In this document: positions 52,506-60,268 of the stretch, piece by piece
Layout of the letters: each line of letters begins with the position of its first letter
How positions within the stretch are numbered: position 1 is the stretch's first letter
Source of the DNA: Anaerolineae bacterium
GTDB taxonomy: Bacteria > Chloroflexota > Anaerolineae > Promineifilales > Promineifilaceae
Length of the DNA stretch: 64,000 nucleotides
Direction: 5' to 3'
NCBI GenBank assembly: GCA_020848035.1
Contig: JADLAX010000034.1
Location: forward strand, 1-64,000
Position numbers and translations under genes: made by a program
The notes under the pieces: model-generated
The model's input: the letters and a program-made list of their open reading frames with translations, nothing else
Told to the model about the DNA's origin: nothing
Databases searched by the model: none

Positions 52506-54593
52506 ATGACGATACCCATGGTTAAAACTGCAACCTCTGGCAATCCCTATCACCTCAATGGCAGCCCTGGCAGCCACCTCTTTTTTGGCCGCCAGCAGGT
52601 GCTTGCCTGGATTCTGGACCAAACAGCCGGGGAAATGGCCAGCAACCAGCTGCTGGTGCTGCACGGCCCAGCCAAAATTGGCAAAACGGCCGTCCTCAAA
52701 CAAATCGAATCCGGTGCCCTCAACCCACCGCTCATTGGCATCTATGTCGATTTTGCCCAAACGGCGCTAGACAGCCTCAGCGCCCTGTACTGGGACATTG
52801 CCACCGCCGCCCAACACGCCCTGGCCCGGCAAAACATCGAGCTGGAGACGCTCAACCACCCCGACTTTATAGCCGACCCGGCCAAAGCGCTGCAAAAACA
52901 GGTGCTTTCACCAGGCGGAAAATTGCTGCAAGAGAGACGGCCGTTTAACCAACCGATGCAGCGCCGACTCCTCTTTCTCTTCGACAACACCCACCTGCTG
53001 CTAGAACAGGTAGACAACGGCACACTACCCGCCAACACGCTGGCCAATCTGCACAGCCACGTCACGATGCCCACCGTAGCCAACGCCCTGTTTACCTTCA
53101 CCGATGGGCCAGCAAACCCCGTCACCGAACTGCCTGGCCTGGGCAGCAGCCTGTTCTACGAACTGCCACCGCTCACCGAAGAAGAAACCGTTGCCCTGGT
53201 GCGCCAGCCTATCCCCTTCACGCTGGTGCGTGACGTAGCCCAATACATCTACCACATCACGGAGGGCTACCCCGACAGAACGCATCGGCTTTGCCATGCC
53301 CTGTTTGAGCACCAGCACCAATACAACCTGGCCCAAATTACCGTAGCCGATGTGGCCACCATTCATAAATTTGCTGCCAACGGCAGCGGGACCACGCCGT
53401 TACCCACCTATGACTTACAGGGAACCCGCTCGGTAAAACAAGCCTTTCGCCTGGCACGCCAGCGGGACATCTGGCAAAGTCGCTCATTCTACCTGCTGCT
53501 CTTTGCCATCGTTTTGCTGGGTGCAGCTATTGTGCTGTTTACGGCCGCTGGTGATTCACCCGTCAGCCAACAAATTGCCGGGCTTTTAGGCGCAACAACG
53601 GCCACACCAACGGCCGTACCGCCCACCCAGCCCACCATCGTGGCCGAAGCCGTCATTGCCGCCGAAGCACCGCCCACCGAAACGCCATTGCCCACCGCAA
53701 CGCCCAGCCCAACACCAACCGCTACGCCAACCAGCACGGCCACCGCTACCCCCACCAACACCGCCACGGCCACCCCGGACCAATATCCGGCAATGCTCAC
53801 CCGCCCGCAAGATGGCATGGTGATGCTGCTCATTCCCGCCGGAACCTTCATCATGGGTGCCGCCGAAAACGATTTCATCGCCGCGCCGGACGAAAAGCCC
53901 CGGCACGAAGTGCGGCTCAACCAGTTTTACATGGACAAATACGAGGTCACCGTTGAGCAGTATGCCGCTTTCCTCAACCGGCTGGGTGAACACGAACGAG
54001 CCTGCGAGGAAGTAGACTGCGCCTGGCCGCAGGAGTTAGCCGGGTACACCAGCTATCTCATTTTGCAAGACCTGGGGGATGGCACAGAACAATATTACGC
54101 CACCACTGGTTATGCCAACTATCCAATCAATCATGTCAGTTGGTATGGGGCTAAAACGTACTGCGAATCAGTTGGGGCGCGACTGCCCACGGAAGCCGAG
54201 TGGGAATATGCGGCGCGGGGCACCGACGACCGCATCTACCCCTGGGGCGGCCGCGTGCCCGAGCCAGGCGGGGACCTGGCCATTTTCCAGAGCGAAAGTT
54301 ATGAAGCGCTGCGGCCGGTTGATTCACTGCCTAACGGGGCCAGCGCCTTCGGTATCTTTGGCATGGCGGGCAGCGTATGGGAATGGACAGCCGATTGGTA
54401 CAAAGAGACGTGGTATGCGGAAAGCAATATCAGCAACCCCATCGGCCCAGAAACCGGCTTTGCCCGCGTTATTCGCGGCGGGGCGTGGCCTTACAACAAC
54501 CAGGCTGACCGGGTTCGGGCAACCAATCGCAGCTCTTTATCGCCTGACTTTCTCAGTTCGGCCGTGGGGTTTCGCTGTGTGTGGGCACCGTGA
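52506..54593 (+). CDS. NTPase-transmembrane-FGE/sulfatase-modifying-factor fusion
   Basis: The 695-residue protein joins unrelated modules. Residues about 15-290 form a STAND/AAA-like ATPase with P-loop LHGPAKIGKTAVL and RRLLFLFDNTHLLLEQ as Walker B-like. One membrane helix lies at about 325-345, then a long Thr/Pro/Ala linker (about 360-420). A C-terminal FGE-sulfatase domain (about 425-695) has IPAGTFIMGA, MDKYEVTVEQYAAFL, INHVSWYGAKTYCE, RLPTEAEWEYAARG, VWEWTADWY, VIRGGAW and VGFRCV. FGE homologues of this type may be enzymatic or act as C-type-lectin-like binding domains. The FGE domain would lie outside the cell and the NTPase inside, suggesting a signalling or surface-sensing role. Confidence 0.88.
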   Translation: MTIPMVKTATSGNPYHLNGSPGSHLFFGRQQVLAWILDQTAGEMASNQLLVLHGPAKIGKTAVLKQIESGALNPPLIGIYVDFAQTALDSLSALYWDIATAAQHALARQNIELETLNHPDFIADPAKALQKQVLSPGGKLLQERRPFNQPMQRRLLFLFDNTHLLLEQVDNGTLPANTLANLHSHVTMPTVANALFTFTDGPANPVTELPGLGSSLFYELPPLTEEETVALVRQPIPFTLVRDVAQYIYHITEGYPDRTHRLCHALFEHQHQYNLAQITVADVATIHKFAANGSGTTPLPTYDLQGTRSVKQAFRLARQRDIWQSRSFYLLLFAIVLLGAAIVLFTAAGDSPVSQQIAGLLGATTATPTAVPPTQPTIVAEAVIAAEAPPTETPLPTATPSPTPTATPTSTATATPTNTATATPDQYPAMLTRPQDGMVMLLIPAGTFIMGAAENDFIAAPDEKPRHEVRLNQFYMDKYEVTVEQYAAFLNRLGEHERACEEVDCAWPQELAGYTSYLILQDLGDGTEQYYATTGYANYPINHVSWYGAKTYCESVGARLPTEAEWEYAARGTDDRIYPWGGRVPEPGGDLAIFQSESYEALRPVDSLPNGASAFGIFGMAGSVWEWTADWYKETWYAESNISNPIGPETGFARVIRGGAWPYNNQADRVRATNRSSLSPDFLSSAVGFRCVWAP

Positions 54594-54704
54594 TCGCCGG
54601 CTTTGGCGCTTGCGACTTTTGCGAAGCCGCGTATGATTGCCCAAACTCTTAAACACACTTATTCAGTCAAAACAACTGTTTTCTAAACAAAAGTGAGGCA
54701 AAAC

Positions 54705-54959
54705 ATGACTAGTACCAGTGATTTACCCATCAGCCCCCAACTACTTGAGATTTTACGCTGCCCCCTGGCGGTCCAATCAAAAGAGTACGGGGATGATCCG
54801 GGCCAGTTGGAACTCGTCCACAATTGTTGGCTGGTTTGTGCCGACACCAACATGAAGTATCCCATTCGCGACGGCATACCGGTAATGTTAATTGATGAAG
54901 GGATGAAATGGCGCGATACGGCCGTTGCCGATCTGCCCGTCCCGCCACCCGCAGCCTGA
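54705..54959 (+). CDS. Trm112/YcaR-like small protein
   Basis: This 84-residue protein matches the Trm112p/UPF0434 pattern: PQLLEILRCPLAVQSKEY, LVHNCWLVCADTNMKYPIRDGIPVMLIDEG. Canonical members hold one zinc with CP..C and a second Cys pair. Here Cys appear in RCPL and in NCWLVC, so binding may be partial. Its ATG at 54705 follows GAGG. The next gene begins two bases after its stop. Known roles are as activators of methyltransferases, but bacterial members are mostly uncharacterised. Confidence 0.85.
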   Translation: MTSTSDLPISPQLLEILRCPLAVQSKEYGDDPGQLELVHNCWLVCADTNMKYPIRDGIPVMLIDEGMKWRDTAVADLPVPPPAA

Positions 54960-54960
54960 A

Positions 54961-55335
54961 ATGAAAACCATTTTGCAAATCGAAGATAACCACGCCAACC
55001 GCTTGCTGGTTGAACGCGTTTTAGAACCACACCCCTACCGCCTGCTCCATGCCGCCGACGGCGAGTCAGGCGTCTCGCTGGCGCTCGAAGAAAAGCCAGA
55101 CCTCATCCTGGTCGACATGGGGCTGCCCGATGTGGACGGCCAGACCGTCGTCACCTTGCTCAAGCAAATCCCCGACATGGAAAATATTCCCATCGTGGCT
55201 ATTACCGCCTGGCCGCCAGACAAAGCCCTGGAGATGGCCCAGCAGTACGGCTGTGATGGCTGTATCACCAAGCCGATTAACGTTAAAAACTTTCCCGGAC
55301 AAATCGCTGCCTTTTTTACTCACAATGACGCCTAA
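54961..55335 (+). CDS. Single-domain response regulator
   Basis: The 124-residue receiver has EDNHANR for the acidic pocket, phosphoacceptor Asp52 in LILVDMGLPDVDG, Thr in AITAW and Lys in ITKPINVKNF. There is no output domain, so it probably docks to partners, as in DivK/CheY-like proteins. It starts one base after the Trm112-like stop and overlaps the GNAT gene by 11 bases. Its kinase could be one of the hybrid kinases upstream. Confidence 0.92.
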   Translation: MKTILQIEDNHANRLLVERVLEPHPYRLLHAADGESGVSLALEEKPDLILVDMGLPDVDGQTVVTLLKQIPDMENIPIVAITAWPPDKALEMAQQYGCDGCITKPINVKNFPGQIAAFFTHNDA

Positions 55336-56206
55336 ACCCACCGCCACAGAAGCAGCCGCAACACCCAGCATGGTTATTACGCCTGCGAGCAGTTTCACAT
55401 TTGAGCAGCTAACCGACGCCTACAACGAAACCCGCGTAGACTACCTGGTGCCGATGCCCATGAACGTAGCCCGACTCATGGAATACTGCCGGGTATATGA
55501 CGTGTCCCTGGAAAGCTCGGTTGTTGCGGTGGAAGAGGACGTGGTACAAGGGTTGGGTATGTTGGGGGTACGGCAAGATCGCGCCTGGATTACCCGGCTG
55601 GGCGTGCTGCCGGTGGGCCGCCGCAAGGGTACGGGCAGCGCCTTGATGGCCGGTTTAATGGCGGGGGCCGAGAAGCAGGCCGCCAAAACGGTTTGGCTGG
55701 AGGTGATCAAGGGCAACCTCCCGGCGCACAACCTCTTTCACAAGTTTGGTTTTCGCGAAACGCGGGAGCTGATTGTGGCTCGTCGTGCGCCCAAAGCGGA
55801 GCTTAACGAGGCAACTTTTGACAAGGTGAAGCAGGTGACGGCGTTGAACCACGAAGACGCCATCATTTTGCTTTCACACCGGCAAGAACGGCCGAATTGG
55901 CTCAACGAAACGGAATCACTGCAAAACGTGCGCAACCTCTCGGCCTTGCTGGTGGAGCTGAAAAATGGGGGCCGTGGCTGGGTCACCTACCACGCCGGGC
56001 TGCTCCAGCTGACGCGGCTGGTTGTAGAAATTACCGTGGGCGATCCAACCGAAGTGACCGAGGCGATTCTGACCGTGCTGCACCAGCGGCACCGGCGGCA
56101 GGATTCCATTGCCGAGAACCTGTGCGAAGATGAGAAGTGGTTTGGCTTTCAGAAAGCAGGCTATTTTGACTCTTTCCGGCGCATCGAGATGAAACGGCCG
56201 TTATAA
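55325..56206 (+). CDS. GNAT-family acetyltransferase
   Basis: The 293-residue protein has one clear GNAT core (about 55-150). Motif A is LGVLPVGRRKGTGSALMAGLM, with the acetyl-CoA loop RRKGTG, and GNLPAHNLFHKFGFRET follows. A second half (about 160-290) may be a degenerate GNAT-like domain. The ATG at 55325 is inside the receiver gene; an in-frame open stretch further upstream overlaps that gene completely and is rejected. Substrate unknown; an operon with Trm112-like and receiver genes is unusual. Confidence 0.85.
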   Translation: MTPKPTATEAAATPSMVITPASSFTFEQLTDAYNETRVDYLVPMPMNVARLMEYCRVYDVSLESSVVAVEEDVVQGLGMLGVRQDRAWITRLGVLPVGRRKGTGSALMAGLMAGAEKQAAKTVWLEVIKGNLPAHNLFHKFGFRETRELIVARRAPKAELNEATFDKVKQVTALNHEDAIILLSHRQERPNWLNETESLQNVRNLSALLVELKNGGRGWVTYHAGLLQLTRLVVEITVGDPTEVTEAILTVLHQRHRRQDSIAENLCEDEKWFGFQKAGYFDSFRRIEMKRPL

Positions 56207-56240
56207 CCTCAACCGTTCCCGCGTTATTAAGAGACCAACC

Positions 56241-57200
56241 ATGATAGAACTTCCTCAGCCCACGGCCGTTTTAGACGCCGCCGTTCGCCTGCAAGGCATA
56301 GTCAACCAAACTCCCATCCACACCTCACGCACCCTGGATGCCCAGAGCGGACAGCACATCTTCCTGAAGTGCGAGAATTTCCAGCGGGTTGGCGCGTTTA
56401 AGTTTCGTGGGGCGTACAACGCCGTCAGCCAACTCAGCGAAGCACAAAAAGCGGCCGGTGTTGTCACACATTCCAGCGGCAACCATGCCCAGGGGCTGGC
56501 CCTGGCCGCCCAACTGCTGGGGGTCAAAGCCACCATCGTCATGCCGGAAGATTCGCCGCAAATCAAAAAGGCGGCCACGGCCGGTTATGGGGCCACCATC
56601 GTCACCTGCCCGGCCATCGAGCGGGAGGTGGTGTGCCGCGAGCTGATTGCCGAACACGGTTATACGCTCATCCACCCCTACGACAATCCACACATCATTG
56701 CCGGGGCAGGCACGGCGGCGCGGGAACTGCTGCAAGCGGTGGGGCCGTTGGACCTGCTGCTGGCCCCCATCGGCGGGGGTGGGCTGCTCAGCGGGACGGC
56801 CCTGGCGGCGGCAGCTGTTCAGCCCAACTGCCAGGTAATTGGCGTGGAGCCCGCCATAGCCAACGACGCTCAGCAGTCGTGGCAAACCGGGCAGATTGTG
56901 CGGTTAACGGCCGTTCCCCCCACCCTGGCCGATGGCCTGCGAACCCGCTACGTGGGCGAGCACAATTTGCCCATCCTGCGGCAGCATGTAGCAGACATCC
57001 TCACCGTGACAGAAGCGGAAATTGTCGCGGCGCTGCAATTTTTGTGGACGCGGCTGAAGCTGGTGGTGGAGCCCAGTTCGGCCGTGGCCCTGGCCCCGCT
57101 GCTCACTGGCCAGATTCGCCAAAAAGGGCAGCGCGTGGGGGTCATTTTGAGCGGGGGCAATGTGGATGTGGCCGGGCTGGGGGCGCTGTTTACCAATTAA
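56241..57200 (+). CDS. Threonine/serine dehydratase-like PLP enzyme
   Basis: The 319-residue fold-type II PLP enzyme resembles catabolic threonine dehydratase or serine racemase. The PLP lysine is in ENFQRVGAFKFRGAYNAV, the cofactor-binding SSGNHAQGLALAA follows, then the glycine-rich LLAPIGGGGLLSGTA and ILSGGNVDVAGL near the end. It lacks a C-terminal ACT domain. It would deaminate threonine or serine to a 2-oxoacid, matching the 2-oxoacid metabolism seen upstream. Two hairpins follow. Confidence 0.93.
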   Translation: MIELPQPTAVLDAAVRLQGIVNQTPIHTSRTLDAQSGQHIFLKCENFQRVGAFKFRGAYNAVSQLSEAQKAAGVVTHSSGNHAQGLALAAQLLGVKATIVMPEDSPQIKKAATAGYGATIVTCPAIEREVVCRELIAEHGYTLIHPYDNPHIIAGAGTAARELLQAVGPLDLLLAPIGGGGLLSGTALAAAAVQPNCQVIGVEPAIANDAQQSWQTGQIVRLTAVPPTLADGLRTRYVGEHNLPILRQHVADILTVTEAEIVAALQFLWTRLKLVVEPSSAVALAPLLTGQIRQKGQRVGVILSGGNVDVAGLGALFTN

Positions 57201-57218
57201 TGGGGCGCAGACAATAAA

Positions 57219-57244
57219 AGACGGCCGTTGTTGAACGGCCGTCT
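57219..57244. terminator. Hairpin made of two ACGGCCGT copies
   Basis: AGACGGCCGTT (57219-57229), loop GTTG, and its complement (57234-57244) each contain a full ACGGCCGT. It is followed by a second stem-loop terminator at 57257-57295. Confidence 0.75.
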
Positions 57245-57256
57245 CTTGTGGAAAAA

Positions 57257-57295
57257 AGAGTCAATCTTGCTTAAAGATTGGCTCTTTGTTTTTTT
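57257..57295 (+). terminator. Intrinsic terminator after dehydratase gene
   Basis: A 12-bp stem (AGAG-CAATCTT pairing with AAGATTG-CTCT) with a 5-base loop is followed by TTGTTTTTTT. Its core is shared with hairpins near 29922 and 31284. Confidence 0.85.
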
Positions 57296-57309
57296 GCAAA
57301 AATGTTCGG

Positions 57310-57627
57310 TTAACTGGTGGTGGCGTTTGGTTCGCCCCGGAGGAACAAAATGGCGGCAATGAGGGCAACGGCCGTACCTAAAACAAGCCAGAGCCTTGAG
57401 CCAGTCAACCAGCCACGCTCCTGCAACTTGCCTTTGATCTGCTGCCGTCGGCCCGCCCGGCGCATACGCTTGTTGTGGGTCAATTCACCCAGCTTCTCCC
57501 GAGCATACCCTTTCGCCTGGGTCACTTTGCCATCCACAACGTGGCGCTTCTTGTCTAGCTTTTCGGCCTGCTTATCAACCTGCTTTCTGATTTGTTCTTC
57601 GATTGGTTTTACATTTAAGGTTGTCAT
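57310..57627 (-). CDS. CsbD-like stress protein with C-terminal membrane anchor
   Basis: The 105-residue protein has a basic coiled N-terminus. A CsbD-type helical repeat follows (DGKVTQAKGYAREKLGELT and RRQQIKGKLQERG, about 30-70), with one membrane span at about 77-97. CsbD proteins are small general-stress proteins; the membrane anchor is atypical. AAGGAGATT precedes the ATG. The terminators at 57219-57295 lie between it and the convergent dehydratase gene. Confidence 0.82.
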   Translation of the reverse strand: MTTLNVKPIEEQIRKQVDKQAEKLDKKRHVVDGKVTQAKGYAREKLGELTHNKRMRRAGRRQQIKGKLQERGWLTGSRLWLVLGTAVALIAAILFLRGEPNATTS

Positions 57628-57670
57628 TTGAATCTCCTTTTGCCAATAGCGGCTTGAGTCCTGGAGTGGA

Positions 57671-58171
57671 TCAGGCTTGTGTCATTTCTTCCATAACGGC
57701 CTGGGTTACCTGCCACGGCCGGAGAGTGACCAGCGATTCTGGCCTGGTTTCTACGGCCGTTTCGTCAGGCTCGCCGCTGGTATCTGCTTCAGGCGGCGCG
57801 GCGTGGCTTTGCCGGGCAGACAAATCGATGAAGAAGTCAATTGGACCCCACTCGGCAGCAATATTGTGTACCAGTTGGCCAATGGAACGACTTTCGTTAT
57901 CCACCTGCTGCACCAGGAGAAACTGGTTGCCCGAAGCCTGGACCTGCGCCCGAAGTCGCTGCGCCGTTGTCACGGGAAGTCGTCCACACAGCAGGGCGAC
58001 ATCGGCCCCTTTTTGCACCAGCTGCCGGATCAGTCTGTGCAAGACGGCCGTGTCATTGCCAATAAGCAAGACGGCCTTTCCTAACAGCGGCAAACTATGT
58101 TGATCACGATTCCCTGAAATATCCATAATGTTCTTTTTGTGCGGTAGTTTTTTCGTCGAATAGTTGATCAC
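57671..58171 (-). CDS. Truncated SDR-like Rossmann protein
   Basis: The protein has about 166 residues. From GKAVLLIGNDTAVLHRLIRQ to GADVALLCGR it resembles the start of a short-chain dehydrogenase (nucleotide-binding first half), then LRAQVQASGNQFLLVQQVDN and GPIDFFIDLSA, where an SDR's NNAG block should be. The catalytic YxxxK half is missing, replaced by an acidic tail and a short helix. It is either a divergent half-length regulator-like protein or a decayed gene. Start is uncertain: GTG at 58171 has GAGGAG; an ATG at 58126 is also in frame. Confidence 0.6.
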   Translation of the reverse strand: MINYSTKKLPHKKNIMDISGNRDQHSLPLLGKAVLLIGNDTAVLHRLIRQLVQKGADVALLCGRLPVTTAQRLRAQVQASGNQFLLVQQVDNESRSIGQLVHNIAAEWGPIDFFIDLSARQSHAAPPEADTSGEPDETAVETRPESLVTLRPWQVTQAVMEEMTQA

Positions 58172-58183
58172 AATTCTCCTCAC

Positions 58184-58561
58184 TAACCTCTATGCCCTGA
58201 AAAGCGCCAGGCATCAGCTTTTCAGGTCCACCCGTTGACTCGCAATTACTGGTCTCATCATACTCACCAGGAACTTTTTTGTAGATGTATCACGGTAGAA
58301 TGAGAAGATATAGAGAAAGGCACATTCTCAGATGTGGTTCTGGCCACGTTGGGCCGGATACAAAAAAGACACAGTTATCTCTGGCCAGAGGGCACATGCC
58401 TGTCTGCCAGCGGCGCGTCCACCCGGTTGGTTACAGAGCAGCTACCTCTGGAAAAACGGCCGTTTCCGTCCCCCAAATCCAAACCCAGCCAGCCCCAACC
58501 CGCCCGCGCAGCTCCCCGGGCGCAAGACCCCCCGGTCGTCACCAGCCTGAATTGGGCTAAA
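58184..58561. other. Intergenic region before the kinase-like gene
   Basis: This 378-base gap contains one ACGGCCGT (around 58458). Plus-strand frames stay open here, but give Pro/Lys/Arg-rich low-quality protein without ribosome sites. I see no RNA gene or clear promoter. Confidence 0.5.
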
Positions 58562-59296
58562 ATGCGTCATGTCATGGTAAATTCTTCAAATTTTTCAACT
58601 TTCTCCGCGGCTGAAGCGCCGCAGGTTATTGCCCACTTAAAAACGCTTTATCACCTGGCCGTGTCGGAACGGGAAGCAGAACGCCAGCAAGTCGCCGTTT
58701 ATTTAAATGATACGGCCGTGCAAACCCTCTCGGCCCTGCACATCCATTTTGCCCGGCTGGGCATCACTTCAGACGGCCAGCTGCGCCGCGAGCTAGACCT
58801 GGCACTGCCGCTGCTGGCCGATATGATAACCGGTCTTACCCAACTGGCGCGGGCGTTACGGCCGTTGGAGCTGGACAGTTTTGGTCTGCACGAAGCGTTA
58901 CAAATGGCGGTGGAATCTGGTAGCCAGGCTGGCCTGGCTGTGCGGTATGAAGGCCACAGCGTACCCAATCTGCCGAGCGTGGTGGCCACCGCCCTGTACC
59001 GTCTGGCCCTGGCGGCCGTGTTGTCGCGGCACAGCGACAGCCAGAGCAGCGAAGGGCGGCTTCAGCTGCACGCCACGCCTGACGGCGTTTGCCTGATCAT
59101 GCAAAACAACGGCGCGGCATCAGGGCCAACGCCGGAAATTTGGGGGCAGATCATTCATTTTGAGCAGCTCAACGGCCGTATCACGCACCACTTCAACCCA
59201 GGAATTGGCACAACCATAACGGCCGTCTGGCCCTGGCCAGACGCGGCGTCACAAAATCCGCCGGGGTGTAATCCAGTCCAAAACGAGCCCGGCTAA
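58562..59296 (+). CDS. Histidine-kinase-like protein lacking the phosphoacceptor His
   Basis: The protein has 244 residues from ATG 58562. The helical segment matches the HisKA_3 dimerisation module of NarX/DegS kinases (REAERQQVAVYLND-AVQTLSALHIH, and ARALRPLELDSFGLHEALQMAVE). The ELHD H-box of that family reads YLND here, putting Asn49 in place of the phosphoacceptor. A weak HATPase-like region follows (TALYRLALAAVLSRHSDS, MQNNG), where the usual NALKHA and DNG boxes are altered. It may sequester or scaffold partners rather than phosphorylate. The last 48 bases overlap the end of the convergent channel gene. Confidence 0.75.
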   Translation: MRHVMVNSSNFSTFSAAEAPQVIAHLKTLYHLAVSEREAERQQVAVYLNDTAVQTLSALHIHFARLGITSDGQLRRELDLALPLLADMITGLTQLARALRPLELDSFGLHEALQMAVESGSQAGLAVRYEGHSVPNLPSVVATALYRLALAAVLSRHSDSQSSEGRLQLHATPDGVCLIMQNNGAASGPTPEIWGQIIHFEQLNGRITHHFNPGIGTTITAVWPWPDAASQNPPGCNPVQNEPG

Positions 59297-60091
59297 AATG
59301 CCAACAGTGATGACGCCCATCGTGCCCAGCGTACCGGCAATCACCCGGCCGGTGGTCGTGGTGGGCGTCACGTCGCCATAACCAATGGAGCTGGCGGTAA
59401 TGATCGCCCAATACATCCCTTCAGAAAAGGTCAACAGTTGGTACCCCTCATCGCCCAGCTCTACGTTGGCCAACTCCTCCACCTCGTTTTGCAAACGGCC
59501 GTTTTCCGCATTGATAAAAAGGTAAGGGAACACCACCAATACCAGGGCCACCTGGAGCAGCAAATAGGCAAACAGAAACCGGCGGCTGCGGCGTACCCGC
59601 CGGATTTCGTAGGCGTTGGCCCGGTGGTGCAGCCGCCCCAGTTCAGCATCCTGCCGCAGCAGGTAAGGAGGCGTCAGCCGCAGCAGGCGGAGCAGCTTTT
59701 CCATGTCACCTACTTTTTCGTATTGATACAGGGCTTTGTGCAACAGCACACTGGCATGGCGGTTGAGCATCTTGGCTCGTTCGCTGTTGCTGAAGCGAGA
59801 AAAGTAAAGCGATTCGCTCATCTCCATGATGTGGCTGGGTGATTCCCATTCCAGTTTTTCCAGGTCGTCTGGCTCAATGGTCTGGGCCAGGAAGTCTGAA
59901 AAAAGCTCTTCCCGGAGCAGGGCGGGGTCTTGCTTGATGGCCAGCAAAAAAGAACGGCGTAGAGATTCGGCCGTTTCCGCGTCTGTTTCCTCCAGCTGAG
60001 CATATTGTTCAACAACGTCATGCACGCTTGCGTGTGTTTTTTTCGCCGGGCGGGGTGCCCTGGTGGCGGGGTGATTTTTGTGGCCAGTCAT
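59249..60091 (-). CDS. Two-TM potassium channel-like protein
   Basis: The 280-residue protein has a soluble helical N-terminal domain (about 25-165), then a membrane span (about 172-192). A pore follows with the selectivity filter in ASSIGYGDVTPTTTTGR (about 242-250), and a second span (about 252-272). The SIGYGD filter marks K+ selectivity. The long N-terminal cytoplasmic domain is not a familiar gating module. CAGGAG precedes the ATG. It is divergent from the GAF/PAS kinase gene. Confidence 0.9.
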   Translation of the reverse strand: MTGHKNHPATRAPRPAKKTHASVHDVVEQYAQLEETDAETAESLRRSFLLAIKQDPALLREELFSDFLAQTIEPDDLEKLEWESPSHIMEMSESLYFSRFSNSERAKMLNRHASVLLHKALYQYEKVGDMEKLLRLLRLTPPYLLRQDAELGRLHHRANAYEIRRVRRSRRFLFAYLLLQVALVLVVFPYLFINAENGRLQNEVEELANVELGDEGYQLLTFSEGMYWAIITASSIGYGDVTPTTTTGRVIAGTLGTMGVITVGILAGLVLDWITPRRIL

Positions 60092-60165
60092 ACCGGTTTG
60101 CTCCTGTAAAATATTTACCGCCGCCCACTCTAAAGCGAGCGCCCACGTTTTTCAATATATCAGGG

Positions 60166-60171
60166 TATAAT
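60166..60171 (+). promoter_or_regulatory. Possible -10 element for the GAF/PAS kinase gene
   Basis: TATAAT lies about 98 bases before the kinase start in the divergent region; the -35 region is weak, so this may be activator-dependent. Confidence 0.45.
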
Positions 60172-60229
60172 GGCGCATACCGATGTAGGAAACGGCCGTA
60201 CCTCCAAACCAGGCCGCTGTCCGATTCAA

Positions 60230-60261
60230 TAAGACGTATCAAAAATAAGACGTATCAAAAA
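60230..60261. repeat. Tandem 16-bp repeat before the kinase ribosome site
   Basis: TAAGACGTATCAAAAA is repeated perfectly at 60230-60245 and 60246-60261, directly before the GGAG of the kinase gene. Confidence 0.9.
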
Positions 60262-60268
60262 GGAGAAC

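Noticed and set aside
53570..53790. Tandem repeat in the Thr/Pro linker of the NTPase/FGE fusion
   Set aside because: The iterated ACC/GCC codons encode a flexible linker; the repetition is compositional, and the antisense open frame over it is a shadow.
55049..55324. Open in-frame extension of the GNAT gene
   Set aside because: It lies entirely on top of a clear receiver gene in another frame and has no matching protein features.
57671..58171. Full short-chain dehydrogenase
   Set aside because: The catalytic Tyr-x-x-x-Lys half is absent, so it was annotated as a truncated or divergent Rossmann protein.
58334..58561. N-terminal extension of the kinase-like gene, rich in Pro, Lys and Arg
   Set aside because: No ribosome site, no recognisable domain and low-complexity composition; the helical domain begins after the ATG at 58562.
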